64,000 nt of DNA, from NCBI GenBank assembly GCA_044359955.1, contig JBIKLF010000009.1, forward strand, positions 9,719-73,718. Reading direction: 5' to 3'. The position numbers and the translations under genes are program-made. The DNA comes from JACTMZ01 sp044359955. Its GTDB lineage: Bacteria > Verrucomicrobiota > Verrucomicrobiia > Chthoniobacterales > JACTMZ01. How positions within the stretch are numbered: position 1 is the first letter of the stretch; the number at the start of each line of letters is the position of its first letter. The notes under the pieces are model-generated. The model was not told the origin of the DNA. It saw only the letters and a list, made by a program, of their open reading frames with translations, and made no database searches. Below, piece after piece: positions 50,466 to 59,587 of the stretch.

Positions 50466-52100
50466 TCAACGCACCAAGTGCTCCCGCAAAATGCGCGACA
50501 ACTCCCGCACTCCTGCCGGATGCTGATGCACATCGTGCCCGGACGGCACGATCTTCTCGCTCTCCGCCCCGGGATAGTGCGCACTGCGGAAGGGCACGAC
50601 GCCGTCACCGCCCTCCGGCGCATCGTTCCGCCCGCGGTCGCCGATGATCGAATGCAGTTTCACCCGCGGATCCCGCGGCGCCGCGAGGATGGCTGCGAGA
50701 AACGGCGAGTTCTCGCGCAGAAAACGGATGCTGTTCGCCGGCTCCTCCAAATCCCGCCGCAATTCCTCGTGTGCTTTCGAAAGCAATAGTGCGCGGTAAA
50801 GTTGGATCTCCGGCAAAGCAAAGCGCACCTGGGCCGCAAAAAACCGCGCACCGGCCCGCAGGGCCCACGGACTGCCCCGATGCGGCACACCCGCAAAAAC
50901 CACCCGCGCCACGTCCGTCCGCGGCGAAAAGACCAGCATCTCCTCGATCCTCCGCCGCGCCGCCGCACTGACCGGCGTCTCGGCCAAGGGCACCCTCGAA
51001 AATCTCCGCCACAAGGCCTCGCCCCCCTCCCTCACCTGCAAGCTCGAGATCAATCCGCCCATGCTGTGCCCGACCAGCACCTTGCTCCGCAACCGCGCAC
51101 GCTGCGCCCGGGTCGTTACCTGCGGCGCCAGCTCGCGATTGAAACGATCCAACTCCGCCCGCAAGAGGGCCGCCGATTTCCACACCGGCAGGCCCGTCGG
51201 ATAAAGGAAGAACCAGAACTGGTAGTTGCGGCGGATCTCCGGGTCCGCCAGCAACTCGTTCACCGCGATACGCCACGTCTCCGGACGCGACATCAGCCCG
51301 TGCACGAACACCACCGGCGTCTTGTCCGGATCGAAGGGCTGCAGCTGATACAAGCCCGAGCGATACGACTGCTCCACCGGACGGAACAACGACACGACAT
51401 CCAGCGAACGATTCGTCCCCCTGGCAATCATCATTGCCAGCGGCGCGGAATAATCCGCCGCCAATGGCCGCTCCCGACCCGCCACCAGCCAACGGTCCTG
51501 CTGCAACGTCCGCACCAACCGCCAGCGTGCCGCCCCCGCACGATCAAAGGTCAGCAATGCCGTCACCGGAATCGCCATCCCGGCCGGCGGCACGCCCGGT
51601 TGCCCGCGCAGAAATTCTGCGTCGGCCCGGAACCACGCCACGCACGGCAAGCCCAAACCCTCCTGCATCGCCCGCCGCAGCACACCCCCGATCTCCACCT
51701 GATCGGCCGGCACCATCGACTCCGCCGACGCCGGATCGAGCACACCGCGACCGCTTCGCACCACCTCGAGACCACCCGGCACCGACCAGTCGTTCTGCTC
51801 CAGCAAGCGCATCATCCGCCGCAAAGCCGCCCGATAAACCAACGCCTCCCCGTCATTTCCCCGCAGCACCCCCGGCCAAGCCCCCCGTGCCACCTCCATC
51901 AATTGTCGCATCTGCTCCGACGCCGCCCCCCTCCGCGCCAACACCCGCCAGGCCGGCAATTCCCGCGCCATCCCCGCCCGCCGCAACTGCCGCTCCTCCA
52001 GCTTCTGCTCCGGCAAGATCCGCATCTGCACCGCCGCACAACCGGCGGCTCCGGCCAATACGGGCAGACAAAGCAAAATCCGAAAAAATACCCGCAACAT
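50466..52100 (-). CDS. Lipase/alpha-beta-hydrolase lipoprotein
   Basis: 544 residues. The signal peptide MLRVFFRILLCLPVLAGAAGC has lipobox AAGC. An Arg-rich N-terminal region of about 230 residues has no recognisable family. A C-terminal alpha/beta-hydrolase domain has VVFVHGLMSRPETW (oxyanion), VLVGHSMGGLIS (Ser), GGDGVVPFRSAHY (Asp) and GHDVHQHP (His). It is a likely outer-membrane-anchored lipase or esterase. The start is the ATG giving the signal peptide. The unassigned N-terminal half may provide substrate binding. Confidence 0.8.
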   Translation of the reverse strand: MLRVFFRILLCLPVLAGAAGCAAVQMRILPEQKLEERQLRRAGMARELPAWRVLARRGAASEQMRQLMEVARGAWPGVLRGNDGEALVYRAALRRMMRLLEQNDWSVPGGLEVVRSGRGVLDPASAESMVPADQVEIGGVLRRAMQEGLGLPCVAWFRADAEFLRGQPGVPPAGMAIPVTALLTFDRAGAARWRLVRTLQQDRWLVAGRERPLAADYSAPLAMMIARGTNRSLDVVSLFRPVEQSYRSGLYQLQPFDPDKTPVVFVHGLMSRPETWRIAVNELLADPEIRRNYQFWFFLYPTGLPVWKSAALLRAELDRFNRELAPQVTTRAQRARLRSKVLVGHSMGGLISSLQVREGGEALWRRFSRVPLAETPVSAAARRRIEEMLVFSPRTDVARVVFAGVPHRGSPWALRAGARFFAAQVRFALPEIQLYRALLLSKAHEELRRDLEEPANSIRFLRENSPFLAAILAAPRDPRVKLHSIIGDRGRNDAPEGGDGVVPFRSAHYPGAESEKIVPSGHDVHQHPAGVRELSRILREHLVR

Positions 52101-52229
52101 CACGTCCACCCAGCATGGAACCCCGCCACGAGCCGGGGAATAAAATTCCGCCGCAGACACCGCGGGCTTTCCCTCTGCTGCCCGCGCCTCTCTCCTCGTT
52201 CTTCGGCAACCGCCGATTGTTCCTTTCCC

Positions 52230-52321
52230 CCATCGCGCCGGGACGGCGCGATCCGCCCCCTCCTGTGGCATCGGCATCTTGCCGATGACGACCAGCCATC
52301 ACGGGCGAATGCCCGTGCCAC
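52230..52321. repeat. Composite palindrome repeat, copy 2
   Basis: Same three-palindrome order as 49885-49977: CGCGCCGGGACGGCGCG, then GGCATCGGCATCTTGCCGATG, then GGGCGAATGCCCGTGCCAC. It lies upstream of the lipase lipoprotein gene. The 52101-52432 gap otherwise holds only the next repeat. Confidence 0.85.
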
Positions 52322-52330
52322 GTTCCACCC

Positions 52331-52399
52331 AAGGTAGGGGCACGCGGCCCGCGGGCCCTCCCGAAAAGATCCGGACGAGCGAGCCGCTCGTCCCTACCT
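52331..52399. repeat. GGTAGGGACGAGCGG double-hairpin repeat, copy 5
   Basis: AAGGTAGGGGCACGCGG to CGAGCCGCTCGTCCCTACCT, the same family as 10731, 20502, 26292 and 28962. The first hairpin is degenerate. Confidence 0.75.
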
Positions 52400-52432
52400 A
52401 AAACTAAAACTCAACCAGCACTACACCCCCCC

Positions 52433-52975
52433 CTACGCTTCCTGCGCCCGCGGCAAAGCCGTCCCGAACATAATCAACGAAAACCCGTTAAAGAGACAAT
52501 TGATCCCGAAGAGCAATCCGATGGCCCACACCGCACTGGCCGGAAATTGCGCGATGAGCATCGCCCCCAGCACCAACGCGACCACGCCATTGAGCGCCAC
52601 CCAGCCCCAGGCCGGATTTTTGCCGCGAAGCTTCACCCCGAGCACCAGCCCGTAGATGCCTTCAATGATGAAAACCGAACCAAGCACCAAGGTCAGAATC
52701 AAGACGCCCTTCAAGACATTGGTCACCAACAAGAGGCCGACCACAATGCGCAGAATCGCCGAGAAAAAATCGAACAACCGGTGCTGACGCGCCTTGCCGA
52801 AGACCGCCGCGAAAAAGAGCACCACGCCGCTGGCCAAGGCAATGATTCCCACCACCTGCGTCAAGGCCACCGTGGCCAAACCCGGACGGCCCATGGCGTA
52901 GAAACCGACGAAAATTGAAAGAATGCCGCCGAGCACATACCAGATGCGGCTTGATTGGTGGGTGGTGTTTTCCAT
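52433..52975 (-). CDS. HdeD-family membrane protein
   Basis: A 180-residue membrane protein with six hydrophobic spans in three short repeats, each of the form xxGxLxxxxGxxxxxxP (for example WYVLGGILSIFVGFYAMGRPG). This is the HdeD/DUF308 family, known from acid-resistance loci in enterobacteria but widespread with unknown role. The start is placed at MENTTHQSSRIWYVL. No acid-resistance partners are near. Confidence 0.85.
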   Translation of the reverse strand: MENTTHQSSRIWYVLGGILSIFVGFYAMGRPGLATVALTQVVGIIALASGVVLFFAAVFGKARQHRLFDFFSAILRIVVGLLLVTNVLKGVLILTLVLGSVFIIEGIYGLVLGVKLRGKNPAWGWVALNGVVALVLGAMLIAQFPASAVWAIGLLFGINCLFNGFSLIMFGTALPRAQEA

Positions 52976-53116
52976 GGCGCGCAGTCTTGGGCCCCCTGCG
53001 ACACGGCGCAACGTTAATATTCCCTGCTACCAGATTGCGTGGCCTCTGACCAAGGGACCTGCTAATTTTCATCAAGATCCGTCCCACGCTCCGCCGTGGG
53101 TGAAATTTTTCTCCCG

Positions 53117-54391
53117 ATGACAAACCCCTTCCACTTTTACACCTCCATCGGCGCTCTCGCCTCTCTCCTCACGGCCTGCTCCCCCGCGCCACAACCCCCG
53201 GCCGAAATCATCCGCCCGGTCCGCACCATCGTGGTCGCCGCCGGCGAAGACGCCAGCACGCGCATTTTCCCCGGACGCGTCGACGCCGCCAAACAAGTCG
53301 AACTCACCTTCCAAGTTCCCGGCCTCCTCGTGAACCTCCCCGTGCGGGAAGGACAAAACGTCGCGGAGGGCGACCTCATCGCCCAACTCCGGCCGGACGA
53401 ATTCCAAGCGCGCCTCGATGCGCTGCAGGGACAACTCTCCCGCGCCCGCGCCGACCTGCAAGGCTTGCAAGCCGGCGCCCGGCCCGAAGAACGCCTCCGC
53501 CTCGAGGCACAACTTCGTTCGGCCGATGCCACGTTGGCCAATGCCCGCACCGACCTCAACCGCGCCACGCAACTCCTCCGCTCGCAGACCATTTCCCGCC
53601 TCGAGTTCGACACCACCCGAACCTCTTACCAAGTGGCTGTGGAAAACCGCGAGGCCGCGCGCCAGACCCTCGAGCAAGGTCTGACCGGACGCGAGGAGGT
53701 CATTCTCGCCAAGGAATCCGAAGTCCGCGGCCTCGAAGCCCGCGTGGTCGAAGCCGACATCGCGCTCGCGGACACCACCCTGCGCGCCCCCTACGCGGGC
53801 GTCATCGCCCGCCGCTTCGTCGAACAAGGCCAGAGCATCCGCGCCAAACAACCCGTCGTGAAATTCCAAGACGTCGAGGAAATCGAGATCGCCGTCGATG
53901 TGCCCGAGTCCGTCATGGCCGCCGTCATCCGCACCGCCGTCATCAAGGCCATGACCGCCTCGTTCAGCGCGGCCCCCGGATTGACCTTCCCCGTCCATGT
54001 CCGCGAAATCGCCCAGCGCGCCGATCCCACCACGCAGACCTTCAACGTGCGCGTGGCCATGAAAAAACCCCAAGGGATCAACCTCCTGCCGGGCATGACG
54101 GCCACCGTCAGCATGACCTACCAACGCGCCGAAATTCTCGGCCCGCGGATCTTCGTGCCCGTCGCCGCCGTCTCCCGCGACAGCGCGGGCCAAACCGCCG
54201 TCTGGATGGTCAGCCCGGAACAAACCGTCACCCGCCGCCCCGTCCGCACCGGTGGTCTGACCGGCGGCCGCATCGAAATCCTCGAAGGACTGCAACCCGG
54301 CGACCGCATCGCCGCGGCCGGCGCCAACCACCTGCGTGAAGGCATGCAGGTGCGCGAACTCGGTGATGCTCTCGGGGCCGCCCGGCCATGA
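53117..54391 (+). CDS. RND efflux periplasmic adaptor lipoprotein
   Basis: About 424 residues. The signal peptide has lipobox LLTAC. Then come the membrane-fusion-protein parts: a split lipoyl half (FPGRVDAAKQVELTFQVPGLL), a long helical hairpin (about 90-210, with a coiled-coil pattern), the second lipoyl half (TTLRAPYAGVIARRFVEQGQSI), a beta-barrel and a membrane-proximal domain. It links the RND pump that follows 1 bp later to an outer-membrane channel not in this window. Confidence 0.93.
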   Translation: MTNPFHFYTSIGALASLLTACSPAPQPPAEIIRPVRTIVVAAGEDASTRIFPGRVDAAKQVELTFQVPGLLVNLPVREGQNVAEGDLIAQLRPDEFQARLDALQGQLSRARADLQGLQAGARPEERLRLEAQLRSADATLANARTDLNRATQLLRSQTISRLEFDTTRTSYQVAVENREAARQTLEQGLTGREEVILAKESEVRGLEARVVEADIALADTTLRAPYAGVIARRFVEQGQSIRAKQPVVKFQDVEEIEIAVDVPESVMAAVIRTAVIKAMTASFSAAPGLTFPVHVREIAQRADPTTQTFNVRVAMKKPQGINLLPGMTATVSMTYQRAEILGPRIFVPVAAVSRDSAGQTAVWMVSPEQTVTRRPVRTGGLTGGRIEILEGLQPGDRIAAAGANHLREGMQVRELGDALGAARP

Positions 54392-54392
54392 T

Positions 54393-57300
54393 ATGAACCC
54401 CGGCGTCTTTTCGGTCCAAAACAACCGCGTGGTCCTCGTGGCCATGGTTTTGGCCGTCCTCGGCGGCCTCGTCGCCTACCGCAACCTCGGCCGGCTCGAA
54501 GACCCTGAGTTCACCATCAAGCAGGCCCTCGTCATCACGGCCTACCCCGGCGCCAGCGCGGCCGAAGTCGCCCAGGAAATCACCAACCCGATCGAGATCG
54601 CCTGCCAGCAGTTGAGTCAGATCGATTACGTCGATTCGGAATCGACCCGCGGTCAATCCCTCGTCTCGGTGCGGATCAAGGACCGCTATGACAAACATCG
54701 CATCCCGCAGGTCTGGGATGAATTGCGGCGCAAAATTGCGGACGTGCAAAGCCAGCTGCCGCCGGCCGCCCGCGGCCAGTCGGTCATCATCGACGACTTC
54801 GGCGACGTCTTCGGGATTTTCTTCGCGCTGACCGGCGAGGGCTACTCGTCGGCCGAACTGCGGCGCTACGCGGACTTCCTGCGCCGCGAACTGCTCGGCG
54901 TGCCCATGGTCAAGAGCGTCGTTCTCTTCGCCGGACAGCAAGAGGTGGTCTTTCTCGAGATCTCCCGCCGCCGCCTCGCCCAGCTCGGTCTCAACGAGGA
55001 AGAAATCTACGCCAAGCTGCGCGAGCAGAACATTGCGGCGGATGGCGGACGCATCCGCGTCGGCGACCGTCACATCGCCATCGATCCAACCGGCGCCTTC
55101 TCTTCCGCCGAGGACATGCTCGAGATGTTCATCGGGGCGGACCCGACCGGACGCCAATTCCGCCTGCGCGACATTGCCACCTTGGAACGCACCGACGCCG
55201 ACCCGCCACGCCGGCTCCTGCAATACGACGGTCAACCCGCCATCGGCCTCGGCATTTCCATCGTGCCGGGCGGCAATGTCGTCAAAATGGGCGCCGACAT
55301 CCGCGAAAAACTCGCCGAACTGCAGGGCTCGCAACCCGTCGGGATGGAAATCGGGGAGATCAATTTCCAACCCGAAGCCGTCGCCGCCGCCACCAATGAG
55401 TTTGTCTTCAACCTCGGCAAAGCTGTCCTCATCGTTTTCCTCGTGCTCCTTTTTGCCATGGGCCGCAAGACCAGTCTGATCATCGGCGGCGTCCTTTTCC
55501 TGACCATCATGGGCACCTTCCTTGTCATGTATCTGAAGGGCGACCTGCTCATGGAGCGCATCTCGCTCGGCGCGCTCATCATCGCGCTCTGCATGCTGAC
55601 CGACAACGCCATCATCGTGATCGAAGGCATCAAGGTCGGCATCGAGGCCGGCCGCAACAAACTCGAGGTCGTGCGCGAGGTGGTGGCGGAAAACCAGTGG
55701 CCCCTTTTCGGCGCCACCGCCATCGGCATCATCGCCTTCGCCGCCATCGGCGTTTCCGAAGACCGCACCGGCGAATACACCAACTCCCTCTTCTGGGTCA
55801 TCCTCATCGCCCTGAGCTTGAGCTGGGTTTCGTCGGTCACCGCCACGCCGCTGCTCAGCTATTTCTTCTTCCAGCCGCTACCCAAAACCGCTTCGGCCGC
55901 ACCGGCCGACCCCTATGCCAAAGGCGTCTTCCGGATTTACCGCGGACTCCTCACCTCCGCCCTGCGCCACCGTTGGCTGGTGGTGATCCTCGCCATCATC
56001 GGTTTCGCCGCCGGGATCGGCGGTTTCCGCTATGTCGACCAGAGCTTCTTCCCGCCGGCCACACGTCCGCAATTCATGGTCGATGTGCACCTCCCCGCCG
56101 GCACCCACCTCCGCGAAACCGAAGCCTTTGCCGGCGACTTCCGCCAGTTCGTGCAAAAACTTCCCGGCGTGACCCATGTGACGTCATTCATCGGCGGCGG
56201 CGGACTGCGCTTTCTCCTCGTTTATTCGCCGGAAAGCGAGAACCACGGCTTCGTGCAATTCCTCGTCGATGTCGATGACTGGCAAAAGATCGACAGCCTC
56301 GCCACTAGCATCCAGCAGGAACTCGACAACCACCATCCCGACGCCAACGGCCTCGCCAAAAAGTTTCTCCTCGGACCGGGGGAAGGCGGACGCATTCAAG
56401 TGCGCTTCAGCGGGCCCGATCCGTCCGTGCTCCGTCAACTCGGCGACCAAGCGATGAAAATTCTCGACGAGGAAGGCCAAGCGCTGGGCATCCGCAGCGA
56501 CTGGCGCGAGCAGGTGCGCGTCCTGCAACCCCAAGTGCTCGAGCAGCAAGCCCGCCGCAGCGGACTGAGCCGCGCCGACATCGCCCGGGCCCTCGAAAGC
56601 AGCTTCGAAGGCCGCACCGTCGGACTTTACCGCGAACCCGGATCAGAAGGCACCGGTCTCTTCCCCCAGGAAAACCGCCTCCTCCCCATCATCGCCCGCC
56701 CGCCACTGGCCGAGCGGGAAGACGCCGGCGCGATCGACAGCCTGCAGATCTGGAGCCCGGCCGCCGGTCGCATGATTCCCATGGGGCAGGTCACCGGCGG
56801 CACCGAAGTCGTCTGGGAAAATCCCGTGGTGGCCCGGCGCGACCGCCTGCCCACCCTCACCGTGCACGCCGATCCCCGCACCGGCCTGCCCAGCAAATTG
56901 CGCGACCGCGTGAAGGACAGCATCGAAGCCATCGAACTCCCGCCCGGCTACCGCCTCGAGTGGGGCGGCGAATACGAGGACTCCGTGCGCGCCCGCGGCG
57001 CCTTGGCCCAACCGATCCCGTGGGTTCTGGCCCTGATGATTTTTATCGTCGTGGCCCTTTTCAACTCGATCCGCACCACCCTGCTCATCTGGCTCATCAT
57101 GCCACTCTGCATCATCGCGGTGACCGCCGGACTGCTCCTCACCGGTATGCCCTTCGGCTTCATGGCCCTGCTCGGCCTGCTCGCCCTCGGCGGTGAACTG
57201 ATCAAAAACCAAATCGTCGTGGTCAGCAAAATCCGCAGCCTCATCGCCAAGGGTGCGCGCCCCTATCAAGCGATCCTCGACGCCTGCACCAGCAAGATGC

Positions 57301-57479
57301 GCCCGATCTGCATGGTCGTGCTGACCACCGTGCTCGGCATGATCCCGCTGGTCACCGATCCGTTTTTCTCGTCCATGGCCGTGACCATCATGTTCGGCCT
57401 GTCCTTCGCCGCCGTGCTCTCGCTCATCGTCACCCCCGTCCTCTACGCCATCTTCTTCGGCATCCGCGAGGAGACCTGA
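54393..57479 (+). CDS. RND multidrug/solute efflux pump (AcrB-like)
   Basis: A 1028-residue inner-membrane RND transporter with twelve membrane spans and two large periplasmic loops. It opens MNPGVFSVQNNRVVLVAMVLAVLGG. The proton-relay helix segment GALIIALCMLTDNAIIVIEG is the family's TM4, which normally carries two Asp; here one is visible (LTDNA). SAMVTGEG-type drug loops cannot be assigned. With the upstream adaptor it forms a tripartite pump; the substrate is unknown. The TM10 region reads FMALLGLLALGGELIKNQIVV. Confidence 0.93.
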   Translation: MNPGVFSVQNNRVVLVAMVLAVLGGLVAYRNLGRLEDPEFTIKQALVITAYPGASAAEVAQEITNPIEIACQQLSQIDYVDSESTRGQSLVSVRIKDRYDKHRIPQVWDELRRKIADVQSQLPPAARGQSVIIDDFGDVFGIFFALTGEGYSSAELRRYADFLRRELLGVPMVKSVVLFAGQQEVVFLEISRRRLAQLGLNEEEIYAKLREQNIAADGGRIRVGDRHIAIDPTGAFSSAEDMLEMFIGADPTGRQFRLRDIATLERTDADPPRRLLQYDGQPAIGLGISIVPGGNVVKMGADIREKLAELQGSQPVGMEIGEINFQPEAVAAATNEFVFNLGKAVLIVFLVLLFAMGRKTSLIIGGVLFLTIMGTFLVMYLKGDLLMERISLGALIIALCMLTDNAIIVIEGIKVGIEAGRNKLEVVREVVAENQWPLFGATAIGIIAFAAIGVSEDRTGEYTNSLFWVILIALSLSWVSSVTATPLLSYFFFQPLPKTASAAPADPYAKGVFRIYRGLLTSALRHRWLVVILAIIGFAAGIGGFRYVDQSFFPPATRPQFMVDVHLPAGTHLRETEAFAGDFRQFVQKLPGVTHVTSFIGGGGLRFLLVYSPESENHGFVQFLVDVDDWQKIDSLATSIQQELDNHHPDANGLAKKFLLGPGEGGRIQVRFSGPDPSVLRQLGDQAMKILDEEGQALGIRSDWREQVRVLQPQVLEQQARRSGLSRADIARALESSFEGRTVGLYREPGSEGTGLFPQENRLLPIIARPPLAEREDAGAIDSLQIWSPAAGRMIPMGQVTGGTEVVWENPVVARRDRLPTLTVHADPRTGLPSKLRDRVKDSIEAIELPPGYRLEWGGEYEDSVRARGALAQPIPWVLALMIFIVVALFNSIRTTLLIWLIMPLCIIAVTAGLLLTGMPFGFMALLGLLALGGELIKNQIVVVSKIRSLIAKGARPYQAILDACTSKMRPICMVVLTTVLGMIPLVTDPFFSSMAVTIMFGLSFAAVLSLIVTPVLYAIFFGIREET

Positions 57480-57512
57480 CGCCATGCTCCCATGCGACCG
57501 GCGTCCGCAACC

Positions 57513-57570
57513 GTGGCATCGGCATCCTGCCGATGATATCTTGTCTTCATCGGCAGGATGCCGATGCCAC
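57513..57570. terminator. Perfect 24-bp inverted repeat after the RND gene
   Basis: The arms 57513-57536 and 57547-57570 are exact reverse complements around a 10-nt loop, built from the GTGGCATCGGCATCCTGCC unit also found at 49885 and 52230. TTTT follows on the plus strand, so it may end the efflux operon. Confidence 0.75.
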
Positions 57571-57624
57571 TTTTCCCCAACCCCACCGCACGGCACGGGC
57601 TGAAGAGCTGCGCCAAACACGCCC

Positions 57625-58614
57625 ATGATGCGCACCATCCTGCGGATTTTGACCGCCATCGCCGCCCTGATTTTCCTCGGCGCGGCGTGGTTGCTGCGAC
57701 CGCTCCCCACGGACGACCTCCTCTCCTCACCCGCCCCCGCGCAATCCTACGACGAAGCCAGGGAACGCTGGACCCACCAGCAAGCTGCGGAGGCCACCCA
57801 ACCCCTGCATGAAGGCGGACGCAGCATTGTCCTGACCCACGGTCACCCGACCGAGCGTGTCTTCGTTTTGCTCCACGGACTGACCAACGCACCCCGCCAA
57901 TTCCGCGTGCTCGGCGAAAAACTTTTCGCCACCGGCGCCAATGTTGTCATCCCCCGCCTCGCCCATCACGGACTGGCCGACCGTCTGACCGACGCCCACG
58001 CCGCACTCACCGCGCAAGACCTTATCGAATACGCCGAATACGGCGTCGATCTCGCGCAAGGCCTCGGCCAACGCGTCATCGTCGTCGGACTCTCCATCAG
58101 CGGCCTCTCCGCCGCATGGCTGGCCCAAAACCGCGACGACATCGACGAAGTCTTCCTCCTCGCCCCGCTCTTCGGCCCCGCCGTGGTGCCCGATCCGCTC
58201 ACCCCGGCTTTCGCCGCCGCCCTCGTCCGCCTGCCCAACAAAATGCTCTGGTGGGACCCGCGCGTCCGCGAAAACCTCCCCGGCCCGCCCTACGCCTACC
58301 CCCGCTTCGCCACCCGCCCCCTCGGTGAAGCCCTCCGCCTCGGACTCGGCGTCGCCCAAAACAACAATCCGCTGAAAGTCCAACGCCTCGGTCTCATCCT
58401 CACCGAAAACGACCCCGCCGTGAACAATCGCCGTAACCGGCGCCTGCTTGAACAATGGCGCGCCACGTCCCCCAAGACCGAATTTTTCCTCCACGAATTC
58501 CCCGCCGCCGAAAACATCCCCCACGACTTCATCGACCCCCTCCAACCCGACGCCCGCACCGAGAAAATCAACACCCTTCTCGTCGAATGGCTCAACCAAC
58601 CAGCTACCGACTAA
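57625..58614 (+). CDS. Membrane-anchored alpha/beta hydrolase
   Basis: A 329-residue protein with an N-terminal hydrophobic anchor (MRTILRILTAIAALIFLGAAW). The catalytic domain has VFVLLHGLTNAPRQF (oxyanion), VVGLSISGLSAAW (Ser in GLSIS), TENDPAVNN (Asp) and NIPHDFIDP (His). It is likely an esterase-type hydrolase on the periplasmic side. Its last 11 bases overlap the convergent metal-permease gene. It is unrelated to the efflux operon by spacing (145 bp with a hairpin). Confidence 0.8.
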   Translation: MMRTILRILTAIAALIFLGAAWLLRPLPTDDLLSSPAPAQSYDEARERWTHQQAAEATQPLHEGGRSIVLTHGHPTERVFVLLHGLTNAPRQFRVLGEKLFATGANVVIPRLAHHGLADRLTDAHAALTAQDLIEYAEYGVDLAQGLGQRVIVVGLSISGLSAAWLAQNRDDIDEVFLLAPLFGPAVVPDPLTPAFAAALVRLPNKMLWWDPRVRENLPGPPYAYPRFATRPLGEALRLGLGVAQNNNPLKVQRLGLILTENDPAVNNRRNRRLLEQWRATSPKTEFFLHEFPAAENIPHDFIDPLQPDARTEKINTLLVEWLNQPATD

Positions 58615-59587
58615 TACCGACACGGCTAATCGGTTCACCTTCCTGCCCACTTCCTTGATCGCCCGGGATGGAGACCCGCCGCGGACGCGTCAACGCCCAG
58701 GCGAACAAGAAGAGCATAGCGCCAACCACCACCATGGCCCCGGCCGGAGAACAGTTGAGCCAGATGGACATCTGGTAGCCCAGCAGACTGCTCAGCGCCG
58801 CGTGCAAAAAGACCAAGGCGAACCGAACCGGCAAACGATCCGACAACTGCGCGGCAAACATCGGCGGCACGACCAGCATGGCCACCGCAAGAATCGCCCC
58901 GACTGCTTCGAAGACGGAGACGATGACGATCGAAAGCACCGCCATCAGGCCGTAGTGCCAGACCCCCACCCGGAGGCCGAGCGACTTGGCCAGGGCCGGA
59001 TCAAAGGACGTGAGCAGCAATTCTTTGTAAAAAACGGCCCCGAGCACGAGCAAGCCGACCAGCACGCCCGCAATGCGCACCACCGGAGCGGGACCGAGAG
59101 TCAGTCCGAAAACTTCCACCGCCGGATCGAGCGGCACAAAAGCAATCTCCCCATAAAGCACGCAGTCAGCATCAAGGTGCACCGGTCCCCTCATCTCGGC
59201 CACGCTGAGCAGAACCACCCCGGCGGCAAACAAAGTGGTGAAAGCGATGCAGATGGCCGCATCGGTTTTGACCCGGGATTGACGGTGGATGAATTCAATG
59301 ATGGCCACGGTCAGCAAACCCGTGGCCACCGCCGCGACGAACATCACCATCGTGCCTCCCGACCGGAAGATCATAAAGGCCACAACCAAGCCAAACAAAA
59401 TGCTGTGGCTGATCGCGTCGCCGACCAATGCCATGCGACGCAGCAGCAGGTAAGTCCCGACCAGCCCGCAGGTCGCCACGACGAGAAAACCCATGACCAC
59501 AATCCAAAAGGACACCATGAAGTCTTCCGTCCACGGCTGCACCATGACCCTCTGCCATTCGAAAGGCGGAATAAATCCGGTCATCAC
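58604..59587 (-). CDS. Metal ABC transporter permease (ZnuB/MntB/YtgD-type)
   Basis: A 327-residue ABC-3 family permease with eight to nine membrane spans. LLLRRMALVGDAISHSILFGLVVAF is the conserved ATPase-coupling motif, and TDAAICIAFTTLFAAGVVLLS and AVGAILAVAMLVVPPMFA are other blocks. It is last in an ATPase-permease-permease operon on the minus strand, overlapping the preceding permease by 4 bp. It probably pairs with that permease to import Mn2+ and/or Fe2+. Confidence 0.92.
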   Translation of the reverse strand: MMTGFIPPFEWQRVMVQPWTEDFMVSFWIVVMGFLVVATCGLVGTYLLLRRMALVGDAISHSILFGLVVAFMIFRSGGTMVMFVAAVATGLLTVAIIEFIHRQSRVKTDAAICIAFTTLFAAGVVLLSVAEMRGPVHLDADCVLYGEIAFVPLDPAVEVFGLTLGPAPVVRIAGVLVGLLVLGAVFYKELLLTSFDPALAKSLGLRVGVWHYGLMAVLSIVIVSVFEAVGAILAVAMLVVPPMFAAQLSDRLPVRFALVFLHAALSSLLGYQMSIWLNCSPAGAMVVVGAMLFLFAWALTRPRRVSIPGDQGSGQEGEPISRVGISR

